Origin: an uncultured Clostridium sp.
GTDB lineage: Bacteria > Bacillota > Clostridia > TANB77 > CAG-508
DNA: 64,000 nt
Reading direction: 5' to 3'
Assembly (NCBI GenBank): GCA_947651825.1
Contig: CANTAQ010000001.1
Coordinates: forward strand, 84,598-148,597
The notes under the pieces were generated by a model. It searched no databases. It saw nothing but the letters and a program-made list of their open reading frames with translations, and had not been told where the DNA came from. The position numbers and the translations under genes were made by a program. Below are positions 15,980 to 25,190 of this stretch, piece by piece. Each line of letters opens with the position of its first letter. Position 1 is the stretch's first letter.

Positions 15980-17911
15980 ATGCTTAAAAAATACGGATTT
16001 GTAAGAGTTGGAGCAGTAACTCCAGAACTTAAGGTTGCAGATACAGAATTTAATAGTAAAGAAATTATAAGACAAATAGAAATAGCAGAAAGTAATGAAA
16101 TTCAAATTCTATGCTTTCCAGAACTTTCTATAACAGGGTATAGTTGCGCAGATTTATTTTATCAAGATGTATTAATAGAAAATTCTATAAGAGTTTTAAA
16201 AGATATTCTAGAAACAACAAAAAAAGTAAACATTATTGTAATAGTCGGAATGCCACTTAGAATAGAAAATAAATTGTTTAATGTTGCAATTGTAATGCAA
16301 CATGGAACTATTCTAGGAGTTGTACCAAAAACATATATTCCAAATTATGAAGAATTTTATGAAGAAAGATGGTTTACATCGGGAAAGGACATTCTTCAAG
16401 AAAAGATTAAGCTATTAGACAATGAAGTTCCATTTGGTACAGATTTATTATTTAAAGATAAAGAAAATGAAGATATTTGTTTTGCGATAGAAATTTGTGA
16501 AGATTTATGGGTAGTAAATCCACCAAGTAGTAATTATGCTTTAAATGGTGCAAATATTATTTTTAATTTATCTGCTAGCAATAATGTATTAGGAAAAAGT
16601 GAATATAGAAGAGATTTAATAAAAATACAATCAGCAAAAACAATATCAGCATATATTTATACATCAGCAGGAGTAAATGAATCTACAACAGATATGGTAT
16701 TTTCAGGGCAATCTATGATTTATGAAAATGGAAAATTATTAAGAGAAGGCAAAGAATTTACTTTTGAAAGTAATATAATATTTACAGATATAGATACAAA
16801 AAGATTGATTAATGATAGACAAAGAAATATTAGTTATATGCACTCAAAAGATAAAAACAAAGCATATAGAAATATAGAAATTAAAATAGCTGATAATATA
16901 AAATCTTTATCAAGAGAATATTCAAAAACTCCATTTGTGCCAACAGATGATAAAAAAAAAATAAAAACATGTAATGAAATATTAAATATACAAAGTTATG
17001 CATTAGCTAGAAGATTAAAAAGTATTCCTTCTCAAAAAGTAGTAATTGGAATTTCAGGTGGTCTAGATTCGTGTTTAGCATTCTTAGTTGCAATAAAAGC
17101 TTATGAAATACTCGGATTAGATAAAAAAGGTATTATTGCAATAACTATGCCTGGTTTTGGAACAAGTAATACTACATTAAAAAATGCCAAAGAATTAATA
17201 GAAGAATATGAAACAACATTTAAAGAGATAGATATAAAACATGCATGTGAAATTCATTTTGAAGATATAGAACAACCAAAGGAAAAATATGATATAACAT
17301 ATGAAAATGCTCAAGCAAGAGAAAGAACACAGATTTTAATGGATATAGCAAATAAAGAAGGTGGAATAGTTCTAGGAACAGGAGATTTATCTGAATTAGC
17401 TTTGGGATGGTGTACATATAATGGAGATCATATGAGCATGTATGGTATAAATAGTGGCATACCTAAAACTTTAATAAAATATTTAATAAAATATATTGCA
17501 GATACAAGTTCTAATGAATATATAAGAAATACATTATATAATATATTAGAAACCCCAATATCACCAGAACTATTACCGTCTAATGATAGTAAGATAACTC
17601 AATTAACTGAAAAAGAAGTTGGTCCATACCTTTTAAATGATTTCTTTTTATATCATTTCTTTAGATATGGTGCAACCCCAGAAAAAATACTGTTTATAAC
17701 TAGAGAAACTTTTAAAGATGAGTATAGTGAGGAAGAAATAAAAGAAAAATTAAAGCAATTCATTAAAAGGTTTTTTTTACAGCAATTTAAAAGAAACTGC
17801 GTACCAGATGGACCAAAAGTGGGAACAGTTAGTTTATCTCCACGAGGGGATTTACGAATGCCAAGTGATGCAACATATAATTTATGGATAAGAAATCTTG
17901 ACATTTCGTAA
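15980..17911 (+). CDS. nadE: Glutamine-dependent NAD+ synthetase
   Basis: Amidates deamido-NAD+ to NAD+, with ammonia channelled from glutamine. Residues 1-280 form a nitrilase-type glutaminase domain: FPELSITGY (catalytic Glu), VVPKTYIPNYEEFYEERWF (Lys) and EICEDLW (Cys). From about residue 330, the NAD synthetase domain carries the ATP loop VIGISGGLDSCLAF. The full length is 643 residues. ATG 15962 lies at the ribosome binding site itself, so ATG 15980 with AAAGGAG upstream is preferred. The 3' end of the gene contains the -35 box of rnpB. Confidence 0.94.
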   Translation: MLKKYGFVRVGAVTPELKVADTEFNSKEIIRQIEIAESNEIQILCFPELSITGYSCADLFYQDVLIENSIRVLKDILETTKKVNIIVIVGMPLRIENKLFNVAIVMQHGTILGVVPKTYIPNYEEFYEERWFTSGKDILQEKIKLLDNEVPFGTDLLFKDKENEDICFAIEICEDLWVVNPPSSNYALNGANIIFNLSASNNVLGKSEYRRDLIKIQSAKTISAYIYTSAGVNESTTDMVFSGQSMIYENGKLLREGKEFTFESNIIFTDIDTKRLINDRQRNISYMHSKDKNKAYRNIEIKIADNIKSLSREYSKTPFVPTDDKKKIKTCNEILNIQSYALARRLKSIPSQKVVIGISGGLDSCLAFLVAIKAYEILGLDKKGIIAITMPGFGTSNTTLKNAKELIEEYETTFKEIDIKHACEIHFEDIEQPKEKYDITYENAQARERTQILMDIANKEGGIVLGTGDLSELALGWCTYNGDHMSMYGINSGIPKTLIKYLIKYIADTSSNEYIRNTLYNILETPISPELLPSNDSKITQLTEKEVGPYLLNDFFLYHFFRYGATPEKILFITRETFKDEYSEEEIKEKLKQFIKRFFLQQFKRNCVPDGPKVGTVSLSPRGDLRMPSDATYNLWIRNLDIS

Positions 17912-17926
17912 AATAATGTTTACAAT
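17898..17926 (+). promoter_or_regulatory. Promoter of rnpB inside the nadE 3' end
   Basis: TTGACA (17898-17903) lies in the last codons of nadE, then 17 bases, then TACAAT (17921-17926), ten bases before the RNA starts. The spacing is ideal for sigma-A. Confidence 0.8.
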
Positions 17927-17935
17927 AATAAATGG

Positions 17936-18275
17936 AGTATATTAAGCAGTCGCGTATAAAACTCGCAAGGGTCTATATGAGGAAAGTCCGGGCTCCACAA
18001 GGCAAGGATGCTGGATAACGTCCAGTGAGGGAAACCTTAAGGAAAGTGCAACAGAAAATAACAGCTATTTTTAATAGCAATGGTGAAAAGGTGAGGTAAG
18101 AGCTTACCGCTAATATGGAGACATGTTAGGTCAATGTAAACCCCATTCGGAGCAACACCTAAAAAGAAGGATAAGATTGCCTGTCATCTTCTAAATTGGT
18201 GGCTTGAGATATATAGTAATATATATACTAGATAAATGACTGCTCTAGACAGAACCCGGCTTATAGATATACTTC
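17936..18275 (+). ncRNA. rnpB: RNase P RNA, class A
   Basis: Catalytic RNA that matures the 5' ends of tRNAs. Conserved blocks are seen in order: GAGGAAAGTCCGGGCTCC, AGTGCAACAGAAA, GGTAAGAGCTTACCG, AAACCCCATTCGGAGCAA and GACAGAACCCGGCTTA. The 5' AGTATAT pairs with 3' ATATACT to form helix P1, which sets the ends. The layout is class A, as in Clostridia, not the Bacillus-type class B. It has its own promoter and a terminator at 18277. Confidence 0.96.
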
Positions 18276-18276
18276 T

Positions 18277-18301
18277 AAAAAATTCCCTTTTGGGAATTTT
18301 T
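18277..18301 (+). terminator. Terminator of rnpB
   Basis: AAAATTCCC pairs with GGGAATTTT across a TTTT loop, directly after RNase P RNA. Confidence 0.85.
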
Positions 18302-18356
18302 AATTATCTTTTAATTTTTTTATGATATTATTGTACCCAAGAAAGGATTTGATAAT

Positions 18357-19025
18357 ATGAAAATCTTAATAGTAGAAGATGAAAAAATTCTATCAGATAC
18401 AATAAAACAATGCATATGTAAAAAATTTCAGACAGAGCAAGCTTTTGATGGATATGAAGGATATACATATGCAAAAGAAGGCATTTATGATGCGATTATA
18501 TTAGATTTAATGTTACCAGAAATGTCTGGCTATGATGTACTATTAAAATTAAGAGAGAATAATGTTTTTACACCAGTACTAATATTAACAGCGAAGGACA
18601 CAATTTCTGATAAATTAAAAGGATTTAGATATGGAGCAGATGATTATTTGGTTAAACCTTTCGAAACAGAGGAACTAATTGCAAGGTTAGAAGCTATAAT
18701 AAGAAGGACAAATGGTAATTATAATAGTCAAGTTCTAGAGTTTAAAAATATGCAAATAAATTTGCGAAATAGACAAGTATTGATAAACGGAAAAGAAGTA
18801 ATTCTACAAGGAAAGCAATTTGACATATTAGAATACTTGATAACATCAAAAAATACAATTGTAACAAAAGAACAGATTTTTGATAAAATATGGGGGTTTG
18901 ATTCATATACTACTACAAATGTTGTTGAAGTGTATGCAAGTGGATTAAGAAAAACTTTAAAAAAGTATGGATATGATAAGTATATAAAAACAGTTAGAGG
19001 AGTAGGATACATTGTCAATGAATAA
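18357..19025 (+). CDS. OmpR/PhoB-family response regulator
   Basis: DNA-binding response regulator of 222 residues. The receiver domain (1-115) has the acidic pocket EDE (7-9), phospho-acceptor Asp in AIILDLMLPEMSG (about residue 50), LTAKD and the lysine of DDYLVKPFE. The C-terminal winged helix (about 125-222) has the recognition segment TTTNVVEVYASGLRKTL and ends VRGVGYIVNE. It is paired with the sensor kinase that starts 30 bases downstream. The target genes are unknown. The ribosome binding site GAAAGGA precedes the ATG. Confidence 0.95.
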   Translation: MKILIVEDEKILSDTIKQCICKKFQTEQAFDGYEGYTYAKEGIYDAIILDLMLPEMSGYDVLLKLRENNVFTPVLILTAKDTISDKLKGFRYGADDYLVKPFETEELIARLEAIIRRTNGNYNSQVLEFKNMQINLRNRQVLINGKEVILQGKQFDILEYLITSKNTIVTKEQIFDKIWGFDSYTTTNVVEVYASGLRKTLKKYGYDKYIKTVRGVGYIVNE

Positions 19026-19055
19026 TGAGATTAGAGAAAGGATTAATAGAGACAA

Positions 19056-20274
19056 ATGGAAGAGAAAAAAATATTAAGAGGAGAACTTTTAAAAAATACA
19101 TTTTCTACATTTATATCATTTACTATACTTGTTTTAATATTTAATGTCGTAATCTACAAAAGAGTTGAAATAATGCTGTATGAAAGTATTGATGAAGAAC
19201 TTAAAAACATTACAGATTCAGATGGATCATTTGTAGTTAATCCTAGAACAATATATATAATAAGAGATATGGAAGGACATATAATTAATCAAAATAGTTT
19301 AGGACGTTTATATGATGATTATTTGGATTTAGTAGAATTTGATTCTAAAAACTTAAATACAATTTATACATTAAAAGTAAATAATCAATATAATTATAGA
19401 GGATTGACAACATTAGGATATAATGTAAAAACAAATGAAAAGGTATATTTACAATTACTAACAAATGTAGATGGAGAAATTTTAACACTTCAAAACTTGA
19501 AAGCAAGATTATTTGGTACTAGCTTAATTATTATGACAAGCTCTATATTAATAGGATATTTTTTAGCTAGAAAAACTTTGAAATCAGTAATAGTAAACTA
19601 TAAAAAACAAACAGAATTTGTACAAAATGCAGCACATGAACTAAGAACCCCTTTAACAATAATACAAGCAAAACAACAACTTTTACTCCAAGAACCTGAA
19701 AGCAAAATTATTGAGAAGTCAGAAGATATTAATTTAACAATAAATGAAACAAGGAGATTAGGAAAACTAGTAAAAGAACTAATGTTGTTAGCTACAGCAG
19801 ACTCTAATGACTTAAAACTAACTAAAGAACCAGTTAACATAGACAAATTAATAAAAGAAATAACTGTTCCATATGTAGAATATGCAAGTTTACAGAATAA
19901 AAGTTTAGTAATGGAATTAAATAGTAATAAAATAATAAATTTAGATGCAAGTAAAATTTCTCAACTAATAGTAATCTTATTAGATAATGCAATAAAATAT
20001 ACATCAGAGGGAGAAGAAATAAAAATTTCAACGTTTATAGGAAAAGATGGAAAATGCAACATAATTGTAGCAGACAAAGGAATAGGAGTAGGGGAAGAAC
20101 AAAAAAAACATATATTTGAAAGATTTTATAGAGCAGATAAAGCTCGTAGTAGAGAGACAGGAGGCACAGGACTTCGGATTATCAATTGCACAAACTATAG
20201 TCAAACTTCATGGAGGAAACATAAAAGTAAGTAATAATGAGCCCAAAGGAACAAAATTTACAATAAAAATATAG
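19056..20274 (+). CDS. Sensor histidine kinase with a CGGA +1 shift site in the G2 box
   Basis: Membrane sensor kinase partnered with the upstream regulator. Transmembrane helices lie at about residues 15-35 and 155-175, with an extracellular sensor domain between. The H box QNAAHELRTPLT carries the phospho-accepting histidine, the N box is LLDNAIKYT, and G1 is DKGIGVG. In the zero frame the G2 box ends GGTGL-R-IIN and stops at 20232. Reading CGGA (20175-20178) as one residue yields GGTGL-x-LSIAQTIV and a normal end at 20274 (405 residues). The residue read there is the invariant glycine of the ATP lid. Without the shift the kinase would lose part of its ATP site. Confidence 0.9.
20175..20178 (+). 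other. CGGN +1 frameshift site 3 (CGGA)
   Basis: Zero frame CTT CGG ATT ATC runs to TAA at 20232. CTT, CGGA, TTA TCA ATT GCA restores the GLGLSIA signature of histidine kinases, with CGGA at an invariant glycine. An AGGAGG stretch lies about ten bases upstream, a possible stimulator as in prfB. Confidence 0.92.
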
Positions 20275-20295
20275 TATAACACTTTTACATATTAT

Positions 20296-20333
20296 AAAAA
20301 AACTTGAAAGATTAATACCTTCCAAGTTTTTTA
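20296..20333 (+). terminator. Terminator between the kinase and murC
   Basis: AAAAAACTTG pairs with CAAGTTTTTT with a short internal mismatch. Convergent genes flank it, so it may work both ways. Confidence 0.7.
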
Positions 20334-20377
20334 TTATTCTTTCAAGTTTGATAAAATTGAATTTAAAACATAAAACG

Positions 20378-21763
20378 TTATGTCAAAATTTTTGCTGCAA
20401 CATCAGTTACTGTACCAGCACCCAATGTCAAAACAATATCGTGTGGGCATGCATGAGATTTTATATATTTTGCAATATCATCAAAGTCTGAAATATAAAT
20501 AGCAGTTTTTCCTAATTCTTCAATTTTTGTTACCAAATTTTTAGAAGATATACCATAGGTGTTAGTTTCTCTTGCTGCATAAATATCAGTTATTATTATA
20601 TTATCAAAACTTAATAATGCTTCGGCAAAATCTCCTAAAAGTTCTTTAGTTCTACTATAAGTATGTGGTTGAAAAATTACCCAAGATTGACGATATTTTT
20701 TATTTTTCATTGCCTTTGCAGTTGCTAATACTTCACTAGGGTGATGAGCATAATCATCATAAATATTTATATCAGAATAAGAACCTACAAGTTCAAATCT
20801 ACGACTAGCACCAGTGAATTTTGCTAAAGCAGATTTTATAATATGTTTTTGAATTCCATAAGATACACACATTGCAATACATGCTAATGCATTATATACA
20901 TTATGTACTCCAGGAATAGATAATTTAAATTCTCCAAAGTATGCATTGTTATGGTAAACATCAAATATAGGAAATCCTTCTTCATTGTATCTAATGTTTC
21001 TCGCAATAAAATTGCATTTATCATTTTGAATACCAAAAGTTATCATTTTAGCTATAGTATTCTTTCGTAATTCTAAGCAATCTATATCATCACCATTTGT
21101 TACTAAATAGCCATCTTTTGGTAATAAATTTACATATTTGTTAAATGCATTTTTTATATTATCATATGTTTTAAAATAATCTAAATGGTCATTGTCAATA
21201 TTTGTAACTACTGTACTTTGAGGAGAAAACTTTAAGAAACTTTCAACATATTCACAAGCTTCAAGAATGAAATAATCACTATTTCCAACTCTATAATTAC
21301 TGCCAATTTCTTTTAAAATTGCTCCTACTTGAAAGTTAGGGTCTAACTTAGCCTCCATAAAACACAAAGAAATCATAGAAGTAGTAGTCGTTTTTCCATG
21401 AGTACCAGCAATTCCAATGGTATTATCATATATTCTAGTTAAAAAACCTACAAAGTCAGCTCTTTCTACAATAGGAATATTGTTAGTTTTAGCACAGATG
21501 ATTTCAGGATCATCTTGCTTTATTGCAGCAGAGTAGATTACAAAGTCGGATTTTTCCACTAGATTGGTGTTATGACCTATAGAAACATATATTCCATGAC
21601 TTGCTAATTTATCTGTAATTTTACTTCTGTTACAATCTGAACCAGTAACAAAAATACCTAAGTTATGTAAAACTTCAGCGATAGCACTCATACTTATTCC
21701 GCCAACTCCAATTAGATGTATATGTTTATACTGTTTTAGATTTTCTATATTACTTACATTCAT
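20378..21763 (-). CDS. murC: UDP-N-acetylmuramate--L-alanine ligase
   Basis: Adds L-alanine to UDP-MurNAc in peptidoglycan precursor synthesis. The N-terminal Rossmann motif HLIGVGGISMSAIAEVL and the ATP loop GIAGTHGKTTTTSMI (about residues 113-127) are diagnostic, as are NIDNDHLDYF and the C-terminal DDYAHHPSEV. The 461-residue length is normal. It is transcribed alone on the minus strand, back to back with tyrS. Confidence 0.96.
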   Translation of the reverse strand: MNVSNIENLKQYKHIHLIGVGGISMSAIAEVLHNLGIFVTGSDCNRSKITDKLASHGIYVSIGHNTNLVEKSDFVIYSAAIKQDDPEIICAKTNNIPIVERADFVGFLTRIYDNTIGIAGTHGKTTTTSMISLCFMEAKLDPNFQVGAILKEIGSNYRVGNSDYFILEACEYVESFLKFSPQSTVVTNIDNDHLDYFKTYDNIKNAFNKYVNLLPKDGYLVTNGDDIDCLELRKNTIAKMITFGIQNDKCNFIARNIRYNEEGFPIFDVYHNNAYFGEFKLSIPGVHNVYNALACIAMCVSYGIQKHIIKSALAKFTGASRRFELVGSYSDINIYDDYAHHPSEVLATAKAMKNKKYRQSWVIFQPHTYSRTKELLGDFAEALLSFDNIIITDIYAARETNTYGISSKNLVTKIEELGKTAIYISDFDDIAKYIKSHACPHDIVLTLGAGTVTDVAAKILT

Positions 21764-21857
21764 AACATCACTCTAACCTTTCTTTAAAGTCACATAAATT
21801 ATATACTGTAAATAAAAAAAATTCAATATATTATGTAAAAATAATATATGTTTTGTG

Positions 21858-21886
21858 TTGCAATAATGTTCCTAAAATGATATAAT
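21858..21886 (+). promoter_or_regulatory. Promoter of tyrS
   Basis: TTGCAA (21858-21863), 17 bases, TATAAT (21881-21886). Only about 25 bases of leader remain before the start, so there is no room for a T-box. Confidence 0.7.
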
Positions 21887-21916
21887 TCGGTAAAATATTA
21901 GGAGAGGTGATAGTAA

Positions 21917-23134
21917 ATGAAAATATATGAAGAACTAAAAGCAAGAGGATTAATAGCACAAGTAACTGATGAAGATATTGTAAGGAAATTAGTGAATGAA
22001 GGAAAAGCAATTTTCTATATTGGATTTGATCCTACTGCAGATAGTTTACATGTGGGACATTTTATGGCTTTATGCTTAATGAAAAGGTTACAGATGGCAG
22101 GAAATAAACCAATTGCTTTACTTGGTGGTGGAACAGGTATGATAGGAGATCCATCAGGTAGAACTGACATGAGACAAATGATGACAGAAGAAACAATAGA
22201 ACATAATATAGAATGTTTTAAAAAGCAAATTAGCAAATTTATAGATTTTTCAAATGATAAAGCTATACTTGTTAATAATGCAGATTGGCTTAACAATTTA
22301 AAATATATAGAAGTTTTAAGAGATATAGGTCCACATTTTTCAGTAAACAGAATGCTTACAGCTGAATGCTATAAACAAAGAATGGAAAAAGGTTTAAGTT
22401 TCTTAGAATTTAATTACATGATAATGCAAAGCTATGACTTTTTACAATTATTCCAAAAATATAATTGTAATTTGCAATTTGGTGGAGACGACCAATGGAG
22501 CAATATGCTTGGAGGAACAGAATTAATAAGAAGAAAATTAGGAAAAGATGCATCAGCTATGACAATTAATTTGTTATTAAATTCAGAAGGAAAGAAAATG
22601 GGAAAAACACAAAGTGGTGCAGTATGGTTAGATCCAAATAAAACATCACCATTTGAATTCTATCAATATTGGAGAAATGTAGCCGATAGTGATGTATTAA
22701 AATGCATTAGAATGCTTACATTCTTACCATTAGAACAAATAGATGAAATGGATAAATGGGAAGGAAGCAAGTTAAATGAAGCAAAAGAAATATTAGCATA
22801 TGAATTAACAAAATTAGTTCATAGTGAAGAAGATGCAGAAAAAGCTCAAAATGCTTCAAGAGAAATATTCAGTAAGGGATATTCTGCAGATATGCCAACA
22901 GTTAAATTAGAAGAGGAAGATGTAGTAGAAAACAAAATAAGTATATTAGATATTTTGGTAAAATCAGGGCTTGTACCATCAAAATCAGAAGCAAGAAGGG
23001 CAATAGAGCAAGGTGGAGTAGCAATGGATGGAGAAAAAATAACTGATATGAATAAACAAATATCTGGAGAAGAATTAAAAGCTGGAATAGTCTTGGCAAG
23101 AGGAAAGAAAAATTTTAGAAAAATAGAACTTTAG
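21917..23134 (+). CDS. tyrS: Tyrosyl-tRNA synthetase
   Basis: Charges tRNA-Tyr. The HIGH-like motif is LHVGH (residues 44-48) inside [15 protein letters not shown], and the KMSKS-like motif is KKMGKT (about 230-235). An S4-type RNA-binding domain occupies the last 65 residues ([16 protein letters not shown]). The 405-residue length is normal for class I TyrRS. AGGAGAGGTGA precedes the ATG. The DUF2207 gene follows 33 bases later and may be co-transcribed. Confidence 0.96.
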   Translation: MKIYEELKARGLIAQVTDEDIVRKLVNEGKAIFYIGFDPTADSLHVGHFMALCLMKRLQMAGNKPIALLGGGTGMIGDPSGRTDMRQMMTEETIEHNIECFKKQISKFIDFSNDKAILVNNADWLNNLKYIEVLRDIGPHFSVNRMLTAECYKQRMEKGLSFLEFNYMIMQSYDFLQLFQKYNCNLQFGGDDQWSNMLGGTELIRRKLGKDASAMTINLLLNSEGKKMGKTQSGAVWLDPNKTSPFEFYQYWRNVADSDVLKCIRMLTFLPLEQIDEMDKWEGSKLNEAKEILAYELTKLVHSEEDAEKAQNASREIFSKGYSADMPTVKLEEEDVVENKISILDILVKSGLVPSKSEARRAIEQGGVAMDGEKITDMNKQISGEELKAGIVLARGKKNFRKIEL

Positions 23135-23167
23135 AAGATTACAAAAGAATTTGTAAAGGGTGATATT

Positions 23168-25084
23168 ATGATAAGAAAAAGAATTACTACAATTCTAATT
23201 GCTATTATTCTAGTTATTTTATTAGGTACTACTAATGTAAATGCAACATTGAAGTTAAATAATCTAGATTTTGATGTAAGTATAAATGATGATGGTAGTA
23301 TGGATGTTATTGAAACTTGGGATATATACATATCAGAAACAAATACTTTATATAAAACAATAGATATAGATAAAAGTAAGTATGATTCAATAACTAATTT
23401 TTCAGTAAGGGAAATTACATCTAGAAAAAACAATTATTTTACAGAATCATATACTTGGAAATATCATTTACCTAAAGATTATTATTTTGGAGGTATAAAT
23501 AATAATGGTAAATATGAAATTTCATGGGGAGTAAATTTAGATAACAGTAGTGCAACAAGAAGGTACGAAATAAAGTATACAGTACTTGGAGCTGTACATA
23601 AATATGGAGATTGTGCAGAATTATATTGGCAATTTTTAGGAGATAAATTTGAAATTCCAGCAGAGAAAATAACGGGAGTTATAAGACTTCCAGGATATAT
23701 AGCAAATAAAGAAGATATAAAAGTATGGGGACATAGTGAAGACTTAAATGGAGAAATTCGTGTAGCAGACAATAATACTGTGAAGTTTGATATGATAAAA
23801 TACAAATCAAAACATTTTGTTGAAGTTAGAATAGCAATGCCAACATATATATTTGGAAATGTAGACTATACTAGTTATCAAGATAGGTTAGATGATATTA
23901 TAGAAGAAGAAGCTGTATGGGCAGAAGAAGCAAATGCTAGAAGAGAAAGAAAAGTTAATATTGCTAAAATAATTATTGCAGTAGAAATAGGAATTTTATT
24001 TACAATTTTTACAGTAATGATTTTAAAAGTTCCAAAATATATGCAAAAACTTAAAGAAGTAAAAAAATTAAATCCTGTAAGAAAACTAGAATATTATAGA
24101 GATTTGCCAGATGAAACCGCAACACCAACGGAGGCAATGTTTCTTTTAACAAAATATGTAGACACTTCAAAAGCACTATCTTCAACACTTTTAAATCTAG
24201 CTTTAAAAAAACAAATTGAATTCACACAAAAAGAAAAAAATATCAATGTAATGATATTAAATGAGAATATAGAACAATTAGAACAAGATGAACAACAAGT
24301 TATGAAATTATTATTTAAAGTTAAAGAAGATGCAAAAACGGATGTTTTTACAATGAAACAGCTAGAAAAATATGTACAAAAACATCCAACATCAATTACG
24401 ACTATTGAAAAAACATTTACAAAATCTGCAAAAGAAAATGCTGAAAAAAAGAAAAAATTCAATAAGGAGATAGAAAAAAAAGGAATAAACTATCAAGTTA
24501 AGACCTTCTTATACATTTTCTTTATGAGTATGCTTATATTCACAGCAATAGTTCCAGTAATAATTATTTCAGAATTTTATGTTATTAGTAAAGTTACATT
24601 TGCAATATTAATAACATTGTATGTAACTTGTGCAATTACAATGATAATAAATGCTATTCTTACAAGCAAATTAGTAAGTAGACATAGTGGATATACACAA
24701 GAAGGATTAAATGAAAAAGAAGAATGGAAAGCATTTAAAAAGTACATGTTAGATTTTTCATTATTAAATGAAAAAGAAGTACCACATTTAATCTTATGGG
24801 AAAGGTTTTTAGTGTTTGCTACAGCGTTTGGAATAGCTGAAAAAGTAATAAAACAATTAAAAATAAAATATCCAGAATTAAGCAATCCAGATACAACAAG
24901 TAATATGATAATTTTAAGTACACTTTATCATGGAGGAAATTTTAATACACATTTTATTAGTAGTATTAATTCATCAACAGCAAATATGTATAGTAGTTAT
25001 TCGTCATCAACAGGAGGCGGTGGCGGCTTTTCTGGCGGCGGAGGAGGCCGGAGGCCGGTGGAGGTCGGCGGTGGCGGACGCTAA
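23168..25084 (+). CDS. DUF2207 membrane protein with three CGGN shift sites in its glycine tail
   Basis: Large membrane protein of unknown function. It has a signal-like helix (residues 8-26), an external DUF2207 domain (about 28-255) with DDGSMDVIETWDI, a helix near 265-285, a cytoplasmic region, and two more helices near 440-500. The family normally ends in a GGGFSGGGGGGG-type tail. Here the zero frame ends in Arg, Pro, Val and Glu residues. Reading CGGA (25049), CGGT (25056) and CGGC (25066) each as one glycine gives an unbroken Gly run ending in Arg. Because three shifts sum to one codon, the original frame and the same TAA at 25084 are regained. The product is then 637 residues. Confidence 0.85.
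   Translation: MIRKRITTILIAIILVILLGTTNVNATLKLNNLDFDVSINDDGSMDVIETWDIYISETNTLYKTIDIDKSKYDSITNFSVREITSRKNNYFTESYTWKYHLPKDYYFGGINNNGKYEISWGVNLDNSSATRRYEIKYTVLGAVHKYGDCAELYWQFLGDKFEIPAEKITGVIRLPGYIANKEDIKVWGHSEDLNGEIRVADNNTVKFDMIKYKSKHFVEVRIAMPTYIFGNVDYTSYQDRLDDIIEEEAVWAEEANARRERKVNIAKIIIAVEIGILFTIFTVMILKVPKYMQKLKEVKKLNPVRKLEYYRDLPDETATPTEAMFLLTKYVDTSKALSSTLLNLALKKQIEFTQKEKNINVMILNENIEQLEQDEQQVMKLLFKVKEDAKTDVFTMKQLEKYVQKHPTSITTIEKTFTKSAKENAEKKKKFNKEIEKKGINYQVKTFLYIFFMSMLIFTAIVPVIIISEFYVISKVTFAILITLYVTCAITMIINAILTSKLVSRHSGYTQEGLNEKEEWKAFKKYMLDFSLLNEKEVPHLILWERFLVFATAFGIAEKVIKQLKIKYPELSNPDTTSNMIILSTLYHGGNFNTHFISSINSSTANMYSSYSSSTGGGGGFSGGGGGRRPVEVGGGGR
25049..25069 (+). other. CGGN +1 frameshift sites 4, 5 and 6 (CGGA, CGGT, CGGC)
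   Basis: Three CGGN quadruplets at 25049-25052, 25056-25059 and 25066-25069. Each is met in frame only if the previous one was shifted. Reading all three as glycine converts an out-of-character tail into the polyglycine expected of DUF2207 proteins and returns to frame. Confidence 0.9.
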
Positions 25085-25103
25085 TTAAAAAATATTAAAA
25101 AAA

Positions 25104-25130
25104 TTAGCAATTGCTATTGACAAGTGCTAA
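25104..25130 (+). promoter_or_regulatory. CIRCE operator 1 (HrcA site)
   Basis: TTAGCAATT (25104-25112), nine bases, AAGTGCTAA (25122-25130), close to the CIRCE consensus TTAGCACTC-N9-GAGTGCTAA. It overlaps the -35 box of the hrcA promoter. Confidence 0.9.
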
Positions 25131-25145
25131 AAACTGATGTATTAT
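25117..25145 (+). promoter_or_regulatory. Heat-shock operon promoter
   Basis: TTGACA (25117-25122), 17 bases, TATTAT (25140-25145), lying between and across two CIRCE-type operators. Confidence 0.8.
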
Positions 25146-25146
25146 A

Positions 25147-25173
25147 TTAGCAGTCTTAAAAAAAGACTGCTAA
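25147..25173 (+). promoter_or_regulatory. CIRCE-like operator 2 / leader hairpin
   Basis: TTAGCAGTC (25147-25155), nine bases, GACTGCTAA (25165-25173). The arms are perfect complements and differ from the CIRCE consensus only by a paired C-to-G swap at one position. As RNA it forms an 11-pair hairpin followed by five T, at the very 5' end of the mRNA, so it might also act on transcription elongation or mRNA stability. Confidence 0.75.
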
Positions 25174-25190
25174 TTTTTGAGGTGATAAAG

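Noticed and set aside
5791-20234. Calling the dehydrogenase, threonine aldolase, histidine kinase and SDR pseudogenes
   Set aside because: Every break is the same event at the same codon (skip C of CGGN), the downstream frames keep all family motifs, and no other type of frameshift or internal stop is found. Decay would give varied lesions.
21764-21916. T-box riboswitch before tyrS, or before serS on the other strand
   Set aside because: The tyrS transcript leaves only about 25 bases before the start, and the 140 bases before serS have no T-box sequence or antiterminator bulge.
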